The position numbers and the translations under genes are program-made. Positions 14,715-22,503 of a stretch of 32,655 bases of DNA are shown in pieces. Below the pieces are notes generated by a model. That model had not been told where the DNA came from. It ran no database searches and was given only the letters and a program-made list of their open reading frames with translations. Position 1 is the first letter of the stretch. Each line of letters begins with the position of its first letter. This DNA comes from Nostoc sp. JL33 (GTDB taxonomy: Bacteria; Cyanobacteriota; Cyanobacteriia; Cyanobacteriales; Nostocaceae), in contig NZ_JABXKP010000010.1 of assembly GCF_017114985.1 (NCBI RefSeq), positions 1 through 32,655 of the forward strand, read 5' to 3'.

Positions 14715-16823
14715 CTATATCTTATTGGTATACCCTAAATTATATAACTTTTTAAAAGAATCGCTGCTAATTTTACAAGCTGACTGGAATGATTCTTTTT
14801 TATTGATAATTTCTTGAACTTGCTTTAAATTTATAGGATATTTAAATAATTCAGTGTTGCTGAATCGAATTGCCATAATATTACCATCTTTATCTTGATT
14901 GACATTCATAATATCAGCCAACTTATAAACTCCTAGACGTTGAAAACGTTGATAAAGATTTTTAGGTTGATCGATGATAATCTCATCTACAAAGGAGCAG
15001 GCTCGAACAGAGCTTATTCCACAGTAAGACTTATAATCATCCTGGCTCACATACCAAATAATTCGACATGGAGCGTTTAATCCTCTTGAGTTTTTAACTG
15101 CTCGATAGTAGACAGCTTCACGGTTAAAAGCAAGCTCTATTTTTGATCCAAATAGAGTTTGCCTAGCCAACTCTGAATCAAATAAATCTTTTGCCCATTT
15201 GGGTTGAATGGGAATGATAAAATTGGGTATTTCAGCATCAATAATCTTTCCTGGAAAAAGGAATCGTTCAATATTTGCTGATGCTTGAACATCTGTACTT
15301 ATGTTATTTGTATTGAGACTATCAGCAATTTGAATGCAAAAATTATATTCTTGCCCTAAATTAGAGGCTAAAGTAGCGAGGCGCATTGATAACTGGGATG
15401 CAGTTTCAGCAACTGCTAAGTTTACCTTTAGCCATCCGTTATTAACTCGGATAAAATTATCTTCCTGAATCGCTGTAATAACAGTTTCATCTAAACTTAA
15501 GTCAGTAATTCTAGTAAATTGCCGATGTTCATTAGCAGAATGTAATACCGATTGAAAAATCAAGTGCCGTACCAGTGTACCTGATAAGTGATTATTACCA
15601 ACTCGGAGAAGTGGAACTTCTAGCTCATTTTTTTTATGTTTACCATATACAAATAAAGCAAGTGGTTGATTTTCTCCTTCGACAACTATATAACAATCAA
15701 ACTTGTCTACTTCAGCGAGAAACCGACGTAACTGCTGTTGGAATCCAGTTTTTGTTTCACCTTGATTTATACAAGTAAAATAATTGGTCAAGAAATCTTC
15801 TTGTCCCCTTTGAACTGGTACTTGCTTTAGGAGAGTACCAGCCAAACGTACAGGCTGATAATCAGGCTTATTGCGAAGCTCGTCTAATTGAATAAGTAGT
15901 TCATTAAGGGTAAGAATAGAGAGCCTAAATTTATCATAAATTTCATCTGCAATATCTAACAGTTCCTTTTTATTGCTTATGAATACATGAGAGTCTGAGG
16001 CTATAGCTCTGGCTAAATGACGTAGATCAAGTTCAGAAAAAATTATATTTTTTGGATATATAACTTTTTGGAGATTTTGGCATATTTCATCTAAACTTTT
16101 ACTTAGACAGGGCAAGCTGACAAAACCTTTTGCTAGTTGTCTTTGTGATTCTCTTTCCTTATCATCATTAACAAGACTTATATAGTTAAATATTTCATCG
16201 GTAATGCATAATTCTAACTCTGGCTCTAACCAATCAGCCAATAGTAATCTAGATTCTTCATTACTACTATCTTCATCTCTATATAAATTAAAAAATATAT
16301 TGGCATCGATAACAACGCATAGCTTTGACTCAAGTTTATGAATATGAGTATTAGAAAATAGGTTTTGATGCCCGTGATCAAACCACCAAAAAATTAGCAA
16401 CTTCTTATCTTTACTCTTTCCTTCTTTTTCATATTGAGGAACGAAACCTAATTTTGACCACATACCTGCTAAGTTATAATCACGACGGCAGTTTAAGCCA
16501 ATACCTGTATATTTTTCTTGAGTTATTTGTTTGAGGTGATTGACAAGTAACCTTGCCATTTTCTTGTTTTGATGCTCCCCATCAACGCAAAGATGAACGA
16601 TCGTGATCCGATCATACGAATGTCGATATAACAAATAGCCAATGCACCCTGCTTGAGGATCAAGAGCTACAAGTATCTGACGATCCTTTGCACGGTCTGC
16701 AAAAGCACCTTTAGGGAAAAAGCCAAGGGTTGTCCTATTGAGACCCCATAGTTCTATAACGGCTGGTAAATGCGGTGATTTATCGTCAATCTCTTCAATT
16801 TTTATCTGACTGTCTTTTGTCAC
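14715..16823 (-). CDS. GNAT + PIN + ASCH multidomain protein
   Basis: A 702-aa fusion with three or four parts. Residues 1-150 are a GNAT acetyltransferase fold: GCIGYLLYRHSYDRITIVHLCV, the CoA loop position HQNKKMARLLVNHL (84-97), and GMWSKLGFVPQYEKEG. Residues about 165-310 are a PIN ribonuclease domain: VVIDANIFFNLYRD with Asp173, TDEIF with Glu210, and SELDLRHLARAIASD with Asp266 and Asp277. Residues 320-500 are unassigned and may be a second, degenerate GNAT-like fold. Residues about 545-690 are ASCH-like: IIPIQPKWAKDLFDS, AVYYRAVKN, IIWYVS, parallel to the motifs of the neighbouring ASCH protein. The CoA loop lacks the usual Q/RxxGxG/A glycines, so acetylation is doubtful, while the PIN acidic set looks intact. 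The start is GTG 16823 with a weak AAGG. It is the first gene of the operon. Confidence 0.8.
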   Translation of the reverse strand: MTKDSQIKIEEIDDKSPHLPAVIELWGLNRTTLGFFPKGAFADRAKDRQILVALDPQAGCIGYLLYRHSYDRITIVHLCVDGEHQNKKMARLLVNHLKQITQEKYTGIGLNCRRDYNLAGMWSKLGFVPQYEKEGKSKDKKLLIFWWFDHGHQNLFSNTHIHKLESKLCVVIDANIFFNLYRDEDSSNEESRLLLADWLEPELELCITDEIFNYISLVNDDKERESQRQLAKGFVSLPCLSKSLDEICQNLQKVIYPKNIIFSELDLRHLARAIASDSHVFISNKKELLDIADEIYDKFRLSILTLNELLIQLDELRNKPDYQPVRLAGTLLKQVPVQRGQEDFLTNYFTCINQGETKTGFQQQLRRFLAEVDKFDCYIVVEGENQPLALFVYGKHKKNELEVPLLRVGNNHLSGTLVRHLIFQSVLHSANEHRQFTRITDLSLDETVITAIQEDNFIRVNNGWLKVNLAVAETASQLSMRLATLASNLGQEYNFCIQIADSLNTNNISTDVQASANIERFLFPGKIIDAEIPNFIIPIQPKWAKDLFDSELARQTLFGSKIELAFNREAVYYRAVKNSRGLNAPCRIIWYVSQDDYKSYCGISSVRACSFVDEIIIDQPKNLYQRFQRLGVYKLADIMNVNQDKDGNIMAIRFSNTELFKYPINLKQVQEIINKKESFQSACKISSDSFKKLYNLGYTNKI

Positions 16824-16916
16824 TGATTTTATACCTTTTTAACTAGAACATTCACTTGCTGCTATTAAAATGGGAGCGCTTTAACACGCATCATATTTAG
16901 GAACTAAAATATAGCC

Positions 16917-16956
16917 TGCGATCGCAACAAACTTTGACTGAGGATATTAAGCGATC
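16917..16956. promoter_or_regulatory. Promoter region of the four-gene operon with two HIP1 sites
   Basis: The 238-bp gap 16824-17061 divides the minus-strand operon from the plus-strand dienelactone hydrolase gene, so it must hold both promoters. Two GCGATCGC octamers lie at about 16919 and 16950. I cannot place -10/-35 boxes with confidence. Confidence 0.3.
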
Positions 16957-17061
16957 GCAATCATGGCAGAAAAACGCCAAATTGTGGGTTGAAAATAACC
17001 GGATGCTGCGGCGCTAAAGTGTAGAAGCTAATGACAGCAAGCGTAACACGGAGACAAAAAA

Positions 17062-17802
17062 GTGCAAATCACTAAGCGCAACGTTGAGTTAAGAGTAGAT
17101 GGCAGCTTAATGCGTGTTTATGTTGCGGCTCCCAAAGCAGTAGGGAAATACCCTGGTATTGTCTTCTATAGTGATATTTATCAGTTAGGTGATGCGATGA
17201 TTCGTCTAGCTAACTACTTAGCAGGATATGGCTATGTAGTAGCAGCTCCAGAAATTTTTCACCGAATTGAGCCAGTTGGTTTAGTAATTGAGCCAGACGA
17301 TCTGGGACGGATGCGGGGTAATGACGATGCGCGTCGAACCTCCGTAGCTGATTATGATGCCGATTGCCTTGCTATAATTGAATTTCTTAAAACAGAGAGT
17401 GCGGTTTCTCCAAATAAAATAGGCACTCTCGGCTTTTGTATTGGTGGACATTTAGCTTTCCGCGCCGCATTTAAAAGCGAAATTCGGGCTTGCGTCTGCT
17501 GTTACCCGACTGGTATTCCTAGTGGTAAACTGGGTAAAGAGGTAGCCGATACAATCGAGCGGGTAAGTGAAATCAAAGGCGAGATGCTAATGGTATTCGG
17601 TACTCTTGATCCTCATATCCCAGATAGCGATCGCCAAACCATAATCAGAGCAATTGAGAATGCTAACGTGCCTCACAAAGTTCTTTTGTATGAAGCAGAA
17701 CATACATTCATGCGCGACGACGGTTATCGTTATGATTCTAGTGCTACCACTGCTGCTTGGTCTGAAATAGTAACTTTCTTAGGGCGGATATTTGCAGACT
17801 GA
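17062..17802 (+). CDS. Dienelactone hydrolase family protein
   Basis: A 246-aa alpha/beta hydrolase. The nucleophile elbow GFCIGGH carries a cysteine, as in true dienelactone hydrolases. The acid lies in FGTLDPHIPDSDR and the catalytic histidine in EAEHTFMRDDGYRYD. The N-terminal part, YPGIVFYSDIYQLGDAMIRLANYLAGYGYVVAAPEIF, is the family's substrate-side region. Dienelactone hydrolase opens the lactone ring in chlorocatechol breakdown, but most cyanobacterial homologues have no such pathway and probably hydrolyse other esters. The GTG start at 17062 is supported by GGAG at 17050-17053, eight bases upstream. The gene is followed by a strong hairpin at 17816-17850. Confidence 0.92.
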   Translation: MQITKRNVELRVDGSLMRVYVAAPKAVGKYPGIVFYSDIYQLGDAMIRLANYLAGYGYVVAAPEIFHRIEPVGLVIEPDDLGRMRGNDDARRTSVADYDADCLAIIEFLKTESAVSPNKIGTLGFCIGGHLAFRAAFKSEIRACVCCYPTGIPSGKLGKEVADTIERVSEIKGEMLMVFGTLDPHIPDSDRQTIIRAIENANVPHKVLLYEAEHTFMRDDGYRYDSSATTAAWSEIVTFLGRIFAD

Positions 17803-17815
17803 AAAGATATAAAGA

Positions 17816-17850
17816 GAAGCCGGAGGGTTGACTTGTGATCCTCCGGCTTC
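17816..17850. terminator. Strong hairpin between convergent genes
   Basis: GAAGCCGGAGG (17816-17826) pairs perfectly with CCTCCGGCTTC (17840-17850), 11 bp mostly GC, with a 13-base loop. It sits in the 80-bp gap between two convergent genes. On the minus strand the stem is followed by a U-rich stretch (TCTTTATATCTTTT), so termination of the lipoprotein gene is best supported. It may also serve the plus-strand gene. Confidence 0.75.
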
Positions 17851-17882
17851 TTAGGCAGTCTATTTATTAAATTTGGAATTTT

Positions 17883-18773
17883 CTAACGGCGTCTGCTGCC
17901 AAAACCACCTGAACGGCTGGGTGCTGAACTACGCCCACTACCAAAACTACTACCAGAATTGCGTCTGGGTGAGGTGGCTCTGCCAGAGGGTCGCAAGCTG
18001 CTACCACCAAAACCAGAACCCGAAGGACGGTTATTACCTGTAGTGCTACGCGGTGTATTGCGTATAGTTGAATTTCCCGGATATGACCTTCTAATTGTGC
18101 CTGTATTGCGGAAGGCAGTGCGATTTGTTACGGCTGCGGGTGGCGCATTATAGCGAGTTTGATAGTTTTGAACTGCTTGGCCATAGCTTCCCCCATATCC
18201 ACCGAAGCCACTTAATCCTTGACCTGATTGATAGACAGGGGGTACATAATATTGAGGTCTAAACAACATACTACCAATTGCCTGACCAGCCAAGCTACCA
18301 GCTACAGACCCAGCAAAGGGTGCCCAGAAATTATTTTCTCGACGGACTACAACCGTCTCTTGTTGTCCTGTTTGAGGATTTGTTTTATTCTCGGTAACGT
18401 TGTGGACGTACTCAATTTTAAAGTCTTCTGTCACATATAAAATCGGTTGTCCTTTTTCTACCTTTAGATAGCTTTTCTTACCTTGCTTGATTTGATCATC
18501 AGTTAACCGTGCCATTTGCAAATTTTCGGTTGCAAAGGTTGGGGGATTATTGTTAAGTAAAAACAGGCTGTATTCCCCAGTTGCATCGTCGTATGTAGCT
18601 TGTTGTATTTGATATTCACCGTCACTCAGCTTGGTGTTAGCAGAGCTTTGGCTAACGTTCTTAGCGGGAGAACCAGAATTAGTTTGGTTTTCGCCTCCAC
18701 AAGCGACAGTTGTCAGACACAAACTCAGAGCTAAAAAAACGGCTGTAAATTTACGTACTATGGTCATGATCAT
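17883..18773 (-). CDS. Lipoprotein with Gly/Ser/Arg-rich tail (hypothetical)
   Basis: The protein is 296 aa. Residues 1-25 are a lipoprotein signal (KFTAVFLALSLCLTTVACGG), with the lipobox cysteine in TVAC. A folded domain follows at about 50-150 (YQIQQATYDDATGEYSLFLL, ILYVTEDFKIEYVHNV). Then comes a short small-residue hydrophobic segment, WAPFAGSVAGSLAGQAIGSMLF (about 150-171), of glycine-zipper type. The last 100 residues are low complexity, rich in G, S, R, N and P and very basic (GSGFGGSS, RSGGFGSRRR). It probably sits on a membrane facing the periplasm. The basic tail might bind peptidoglycan, polysaccharide or an acidic membrane. The following gene, a DUF1517 protein, lies upstream on the same strand (71 bp), so they may be co-transcribed. 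No enzyme function is suggested. Confidence 0.78.
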   Translation of the reverse strand: MIMTIVRKFTAVFLALSLCLTTVACGGENQTNSGSPAKNVSQSSANTKLSDGEYQIQQATYDDATGEYSLFLLNNNPPTFATENLQMARLTDDQIKQGKKSYLKVEKGQPILYVTEDFKIEYVHNVTENKTNPQTGQQETVVVRRENNFWAPFAGSVAGSLAGQAIGSMLFRPQYYVPPVYQSGQGLSGFGGYGGSYGQAVQNYQTRYNAPPAAVTNRTAFRNTGTIRRSYPGNSTIRNTPRSTTGNNRPSGSGFGGSSLRPSGRATSPRRNSGSSFGSGRSSAPSRSGGFGSRRR

Positions 18774-18843
18774 TGGATTATTGTCCTATCTCTGAGCTTA
18801 ACAATTTCTTGATGTGAATAGTAAGTACGGACTACCCAACAGA

Positions 18844-19434
18844 TTACAAAGGAATCAATTCTGGGTAATATTGCAACAGCTGATCGCTAGTGAGTTCATC
18901 GCCTAACTGTGCTGGGGAGAAATGTACTTGAATTGCCTTGAGTTTATGTTTGTAATGCAAATTGATTAAGGCTTTAAAAGCTTCCTTCAGCGACTGAACA
19001 TTAGAAAGATCAGTTTCTAACTGTGGTATTTCTCCTTCATAAGCTACCGTAATAATCACAATGACGTTGCGGGTTACAGGTATAGATAAAGGTTCATTCA
19101 ATCCATCAGAACTGTAATCTGGTTCACTGAGATATCTTTGGGCAGAGTCAGTAAATAATTCATTCACGTAATCTCCCGCCTCGCCTTCATCCCAAAATAC
19201 ATCGCCTTCGTTGGCAGCAGAAAGCCAATATTCATCGTATTGCAGCAGGGTTTGGCTAATTTCTACCAATCCTTCTCCCAAAACTTCTAAATCGCCATCG
19301 GCATCGATCGCATCCCGTCCAGCACTATTCAATACTCCCATAATTGGTGCTACCTCGCCTCCCCCTAAGTGTAGAAATAGGCGAAAGACTACATAGCGAT
19401 TTCGACCGATCATTTTATTAAAGGTATCGCGCAT
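18844..19434 (-). CDS. DUF1517 domain-containing protein
   Basis: A 196-aa protein similar to the C-terminal, soluble part of cyanobacterial and plastid DUF1517 proteins. Recognisable pieces are FLHLGGGEVAPIMGVLNSAGRDAIDADGD, ISQTLLQYDEYWLSAANEGDVFWDEGEAGDYVNELF, RNVIVIITVAYEGEIPQLETDL, and a closing ALINLHYKHKLKAIQVHFSP. The usual DUF1517 protein also has an N-terminal signal or membrane helix and a Gly/Ser-rich linker. Both are missing here, but the neighbouring lipoprotein has a similar Gly/Ser-rich composition, so the two might divide the role. GGAGG lies 6 bases before ATG 19434. The function of the family is unknown. Confidence 0.85.
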   Translation of the reverse strand: MRDTFNKMIGRNRYVVFRLFLHLGGGEVAPIMGVLNSAGRDAIDADGDLEVLGEGLVEISQTLLQYDEYWLSAANEGDVFWDEGEAGDYVNELFTDSAQRYLSEPDYSSDGLNEPLSIPVTRNVIVIITVAYEGEIPQLETDLSNVQSLKEAFKALINLHYKHKLKAIQVHFSPAQLGDELTSDQLLQYYPELIPL

Positions 19435-19450
19435 TTTTATCCTCCAGAAA

Positions 19451-19508
19451 TTTGTTATTTGTCATTTGTCCAATAACTAATGCCCTGTTTGGCCTGTTTG
19501 GCCAATGG
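19451..19508. repeat. Degenerate tandem heptamer repeat block
   Basis: Units of ATTTGTC, CTGTTTGGC and TAATGAC/CAATGGC repeat loosely across the gap between the DUF1517 gene and the pentapeptide gene. The last two residues and stop codon of the pentapeptide protein (SH then TAG) are drawn from this repeat, so the repeat has invaded or trimmed its 3' end. Confidence 0.6.
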
Positions 19509-21074
19509 CTAATGACTAATATAGTGAAATCCTTTGACAAAATCCATAACCATATTTAACGAAGGCAATATATATTTTGTTGATTCATGGGATGTATCAT
19601 CATGACCTGAAGCATTGAGAGCAGAGCGATTAATAAATCTCTTCCCAAAGTTGGGATGGTCATAGACAATCAAAGTGTGAGCGCTGGAATTCGTTAAAAC
19701 TATTTTGGTTGGGGCTTTGCAAAAATTTAACTTTGCGGCTACTTCGATATTTTTTTTCATCTGTTTAATTGTCGTAGCATGACTCATGGCTTGCTCTAAA
19801 AGAATATTTAATTGTTTCACCAGATGGGGCGATTTTAAATCTTGGTTGGCAACAACTTCACTGTTAATCATTTCCAGCATACTGGAAATATTTTTTTGGG
19901 TAGATGCCGCATCTAAAAAGGGAAGAATCACAATGTAAGCAGTGGGAAATAATCCTTCGTCGGTATCTAAATGAAAGGTGAAAACAGTTCGACGACGCCC
20001 AATTTCGATGCTTGGGGGTTGTTTCAGCCCCCGGTATTCGTGAGCAATTTGGTAGTAAGCGCCAGCGATCGCAAAATTGGCTTCATGTTCTAGGGCTGCA
20101 TCAACAATAATTCGGATTGTTGGCGGTGTTTCGTTAAAAAAATCTCGTGAGTCTTCGGAATCGAACTTTTGGATAATCGAGCGATCGCCTGTGGGGCTAA
20201 GATCAACCCATTCACAAATCATACTTTCGGTTTTTAAACCAAACCTGGAGGTGGCATAAAGTTTTGCCCCAGTTAAAGTTGCTCCTGTTAAATCAGCACC
20301 AATCCATTCCGCTCTAATTAATTTTGCCTGAGTTAAATTGGCGTGGATTAAACTGGTATTCGTTAAATTGGCATTGCTTAAATCTGCGCCAATTAAATTA
20401 GCCCCGCTCAATTTTGCGCCGCTCAAATCTGCCCACCGGAGATTTGCGCCGCTTAACTCTGCCCACCGGAGGTTCGCCCCGCTCAAGTCTGCTCCGCTCA
20501 AGTTAGCACGGCTGAGATTGGCTTGTCTGAGTTCGGCATCTCGCAAATTTGCGCCGCTCAGGTCAGAGCGATAGAGGTCAGTGGCATTTAAGTTAGCCAT
20601 CTCCAAGTTGGCTCCTGTCAGAAAAGCGCCCCTCAAGAGGGCTTCACTCAAGTTAGCCTGACGGAGATTCGCTTGGCGGAGTGTCGCCTCTCGCAGATCG
20701 GCACTGGTGAGGTCAGCCTCCAATAGATCGGCGCGACTGAGGTCAGCGCGAATTAACTCGGCGCGGATCAGCGTCGCTCCTCTTAGTTGAGCGCGGCTCA
20801 GATCCGCTCGAATCAAATTAGCGACGTTGAGACTGGCATTGTTCATGATCGCGCTAGCTAGATTCGCGCCACTGAGTCTGGCTACATTCAGCTTGGCATT
20901 GCTGAAGTTAGCTTCACTCAGATTCGCGCCACTCAGGTTGACTATACTCAAATTGGCATTGCTAAAATTCACGCCACTGAGTTTAGCCCCACTCAGGTTA
21001 GCTTCCGAGAGGTCAACACCACTAAAGTTTAAGACTCCTGCCGCGTATTGTTCCAGTAATTCCTCTACAGTCAT
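19509..21074 (-). CDS. Pentapeptide repeat protein with unassigned C-terminal domain
   Basis: The protein is 521 aa from ATG 21074, where AAGGGG lies about 8 bases upstream. An ATG at 21116 would add 14 residues and leave only 10 bp to tyrA. The cap TVEELLEQYAAGVLNFSGVDLSE is followed by about 50 consecutive A(N/D)LXX pentapeptides to roughly residue 280. The rest, about 240 aa, is a separate globular region. It contains RIIVDAALEHEANFAIAGAYYQIAHEYRG, then strands RRRTVFTFHLDTDEGLFPTAYIVILPF, then helices and VLTNSSAHTLIVYDHPNFGK. I do not recognise this domain. The pentapeptide helix may serve as scaffold or DNA mimic and the C-terminus as effector; that is inference. The gene diverges from tyrA. 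Confidence 0.85.
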   Translation of the reverse strand: MTVEELLEQYAAGVLNFSGVDLSEANLSGAKLSGVNFSNANLSIVNLSGANLSEANFSNAKLNVARLSGANLASAIMNNASLNVANLIRADLSRAQLRGATLIRAELIRADLSRADLLEADLTSADLREATLRQANLRQANLSEALLRGAFLTGANLEMANLNATDLYRSDLSGANLRDAELRQANLSRANLSGADLSGANLRWAELSGANLRWADLSGAKLSGANLIGADLSNANLTNTSLIHANLTQAKLIRAEWIGADLTGATLTGAKLYATSRFGLKTESMICEWVDLSPTGDRSIIQKFDSEDSRDFFNETPPTIRIIVDAALEHEANFAIAGAYYQIAHEYRGLKQPPSIEIGRRRTVFTFHLDTDEGLFPTAYIVILPFLDAASTQKNISSMLEMINSEVVANQDLKSPHLVKQLNILLEQAMSHATTIKQMKKNIEVAAKLNFCKAPTKIVLTNSSAHTLIVYDHPNFGKRFINRSALNASGHDDTSHESTKYILPSLNMVMDFVKGFHYISH

Positions 21075-21141
21075 TGATGTTACCCCTTGGATGCCAACTT
21101 TAATAGCTGGTATCATAAAAAACGGAATGTCAAAATCAAAA

Positions 21142-21981
21142 ATGAATATTGGGATTTTAGGACTGGGACTGATCGGCGGATCTTTGGGTTTTGATTTGCG
21201 ATCGCAAGGACATCATATCTTAGGAGTCAGCCGCCGTGAATCCACCTGTGAAAAGGCAGTTGCCCTCGGCAGTGTTGATCAAGCATCAGTTGATCTGAGC
21301 CTGTTGGCAACCGCAGAGGTTGTATTTATTTGTACACCTCTCGCCCTCATTGTGCCCCAATTTGAACAGTTGATCGCTCATTTGTCTGTCGCTACCGTCG
21401 TGACTGATGTGGGTTCGGCGAAAGCACAGATAGTCAACGCGATTTCTCCCCTTTGGAATAATTTTATCGGCGGTCATCCAATGGCGGGCAGAACAGACAG
21501 TGGCATAGAAGCTGCACAGCGACATTTATTTGTCGATAAACCTTATGTCCTAACACCGATCGCTACAACACCAACCACTGCAATTACCGTTGTGGAAGAA
21601 ATTGTGCGATCGCTGGGAGCGAATCTCTACTCTTGTGAACCAGAGCAACATGACCGAGCTGTTAGTTGGATTTCCCATTTACCTGTAATGGTCAGTTCCT
21701 CGTTGATTGCTGCTTGTTTGAGTGAAACTGACCCCGATATTTTGCAATTAGCCCAAAAGTTAGCTAGTTCAGGTTTTCGCGATACCAGTCGTGTGGGTGG
21801 TGGGAATCCAGAGTTAGGCGTGATGATGGCGCGGTATAATCGTCAAGCATTGCTGCGATCGCTCCAACAATACCGTCACAATCTCGATGAGTTGACTGAC
21901 TTAATCGAGCAAGAAAATTGGGCAGTTTTAGAGTCAAAGTTTAAATCAAGGCAAGAGGCACGACCTAATTTTGTTAAATAG
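21142..21981 (+). CDS. tyrA: Arogenate/prephenate dehydrogenase (TyrA)
   Basis: The protein is 279 aa from ATG 21142. The N-terminal dinucleotide-binding fold is MNIGILGLGLIGGSLGFDL, with GxGxxG. VFICTPLALIVPQFEQL and VVTDVGSAKAQIV follow, and GGHPMAGRTDSGIEAA supplies the substrate loop with its histidine. The C-terminal helical dimer domain contains HDRAVSWISHLPVMVSSSL, with the conserved catalytic-site histidine. Cyanobacterial TyrA enzymes are mostly NADP-dependent arogenate dehydrogenases making tyrosine, so that is the likely activity. ATG 21127 is an alternative start adding MSKSK. The open frame extends far upstream, but only because it reads across the opposite-strand pentapeptide gene. 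A terminator-like hairpin follows. Confidence 0.92.
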   Translation: MNIGILGLGLIGGSLGFDLRSQGHHILGVSRRESTCEKAVALGSVDQASVDLSLLATAEVVFICTPLALIVPQFEQLIAHLSVATVVTDVGSAKAQIVNAISPLWNNFIGGHPMAGRTDSGIEAAQRHLFVDKPYVLTPIATTPTTAITVVEEIVRSLGANLYSCEPEQHDRAVSWISHLPVMVSSSLIAACLSETDPDILQLAQKLASSGFRDTSRVGGGNPELGVMMARYNRQALLRSLQQYRHNLDELTDLIEQENWAVLESKFKSRQEARPNFVK

Positions 21982-21986
21982 TTATC

Positions 21987-22020
21987 GGGTGCGTTCAGCT
22001 ATCGATAACGCACCCATTTT
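21987..22020 (+). terminator. Rho-independent-type terminator after tyrA
   Basis: GGGTGCGTT (21987-21995) pairs with AACGCACCC (22007-22015), 9 bp, with an 11-base loop, followed by ATTTT. It lies a few bases after the tyrA stop codon. The U-tract is short, so efficiency may be moderate. Confidence 0.7.
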
Positions 22021-22064
22021 CAGCAAATCGATGTATTATACAGATAAATTTACAAAAATCAACA

Positions 22065-22355
22065 ATGGTAGAACGCCCAATTAAGAAATCGGAACGTCAG
22101 TCCCAAGGAAGTACTGACAACAATTCCGAAAAGTCGGATTCTATAGCTCCGATTGAATCCAACCCCAAAAGCTCAAAACCGACCCGTAATCGTTCGTCTG
22201 GCACAGAGAAAAAAGCGTCCTATGGGGATGAAAATAGGCAGCCGGGGAATCCTGCCCTAGCGCGTGGCCCAAAACCCGTTAAGCCCCCAGCCAAAGTCAA
22301 AACAGAAGAACTTGAAACCGAATCAGAACCTATCTCTGAGGAGTCTCAAGAGTAA
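22065..22355 (+). CDS. Small disordered conserved protein, 96 aa
   Basis: The whole chain is low in hydrophobic residues and rich in S, K, P, E and N (VERPIKKSERQSQGSTDNN, NPKSSKPTRNRSSGTEKK), so it should be intrinsically disordered. The middle NPALARGPKPVKPPAKVK looks like the conserved core, and I recall similar proteins across cyanobacteria. The end is acidic (EELETESEPISEESQE), giving a basic-to-acidic charge split. It might be a binding partner or scaffold protein, but no function is known to me. ATG 22065 is preceded by AT-rich DNA with no strong Shine-Dalgarno sequence. It lies 45 bp after the tyrA terminator, so it has its own promoter or depends on read-through. Confidence 0.75.
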   Translation: MVERPIKKSERQSQGSTDNNSEKSDSIAPIESNPKSSKPTRNRSSGTEKKASYGDENRQPGNPALARGPKPVKPPAKVKTEELETESEPISEESQE

Positions 22356-22503
22356 CATTAGATAGTGTTGCGTGTGATGTGGGAGGGTATAAGTATATGA
22401 AAACTAGGATTTCTGGCTTTCAAGGCAGCGATCGCGCCCCACATCACCATTAGGTTATTTTTATGTTGAATGCTTTTATATTAAACATTTATTATTTTTT
22501 GGT

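Noticed and set aside
20827..21126. A 5' extension of the tyrA reading frame by 105 codons
   Set aside because: It reads opposite the pentapeptide gene, is an L/A/S/R-rich mirror of those repeats, and lies before the clear MNIGILGLGLIGGS start of TyrA.
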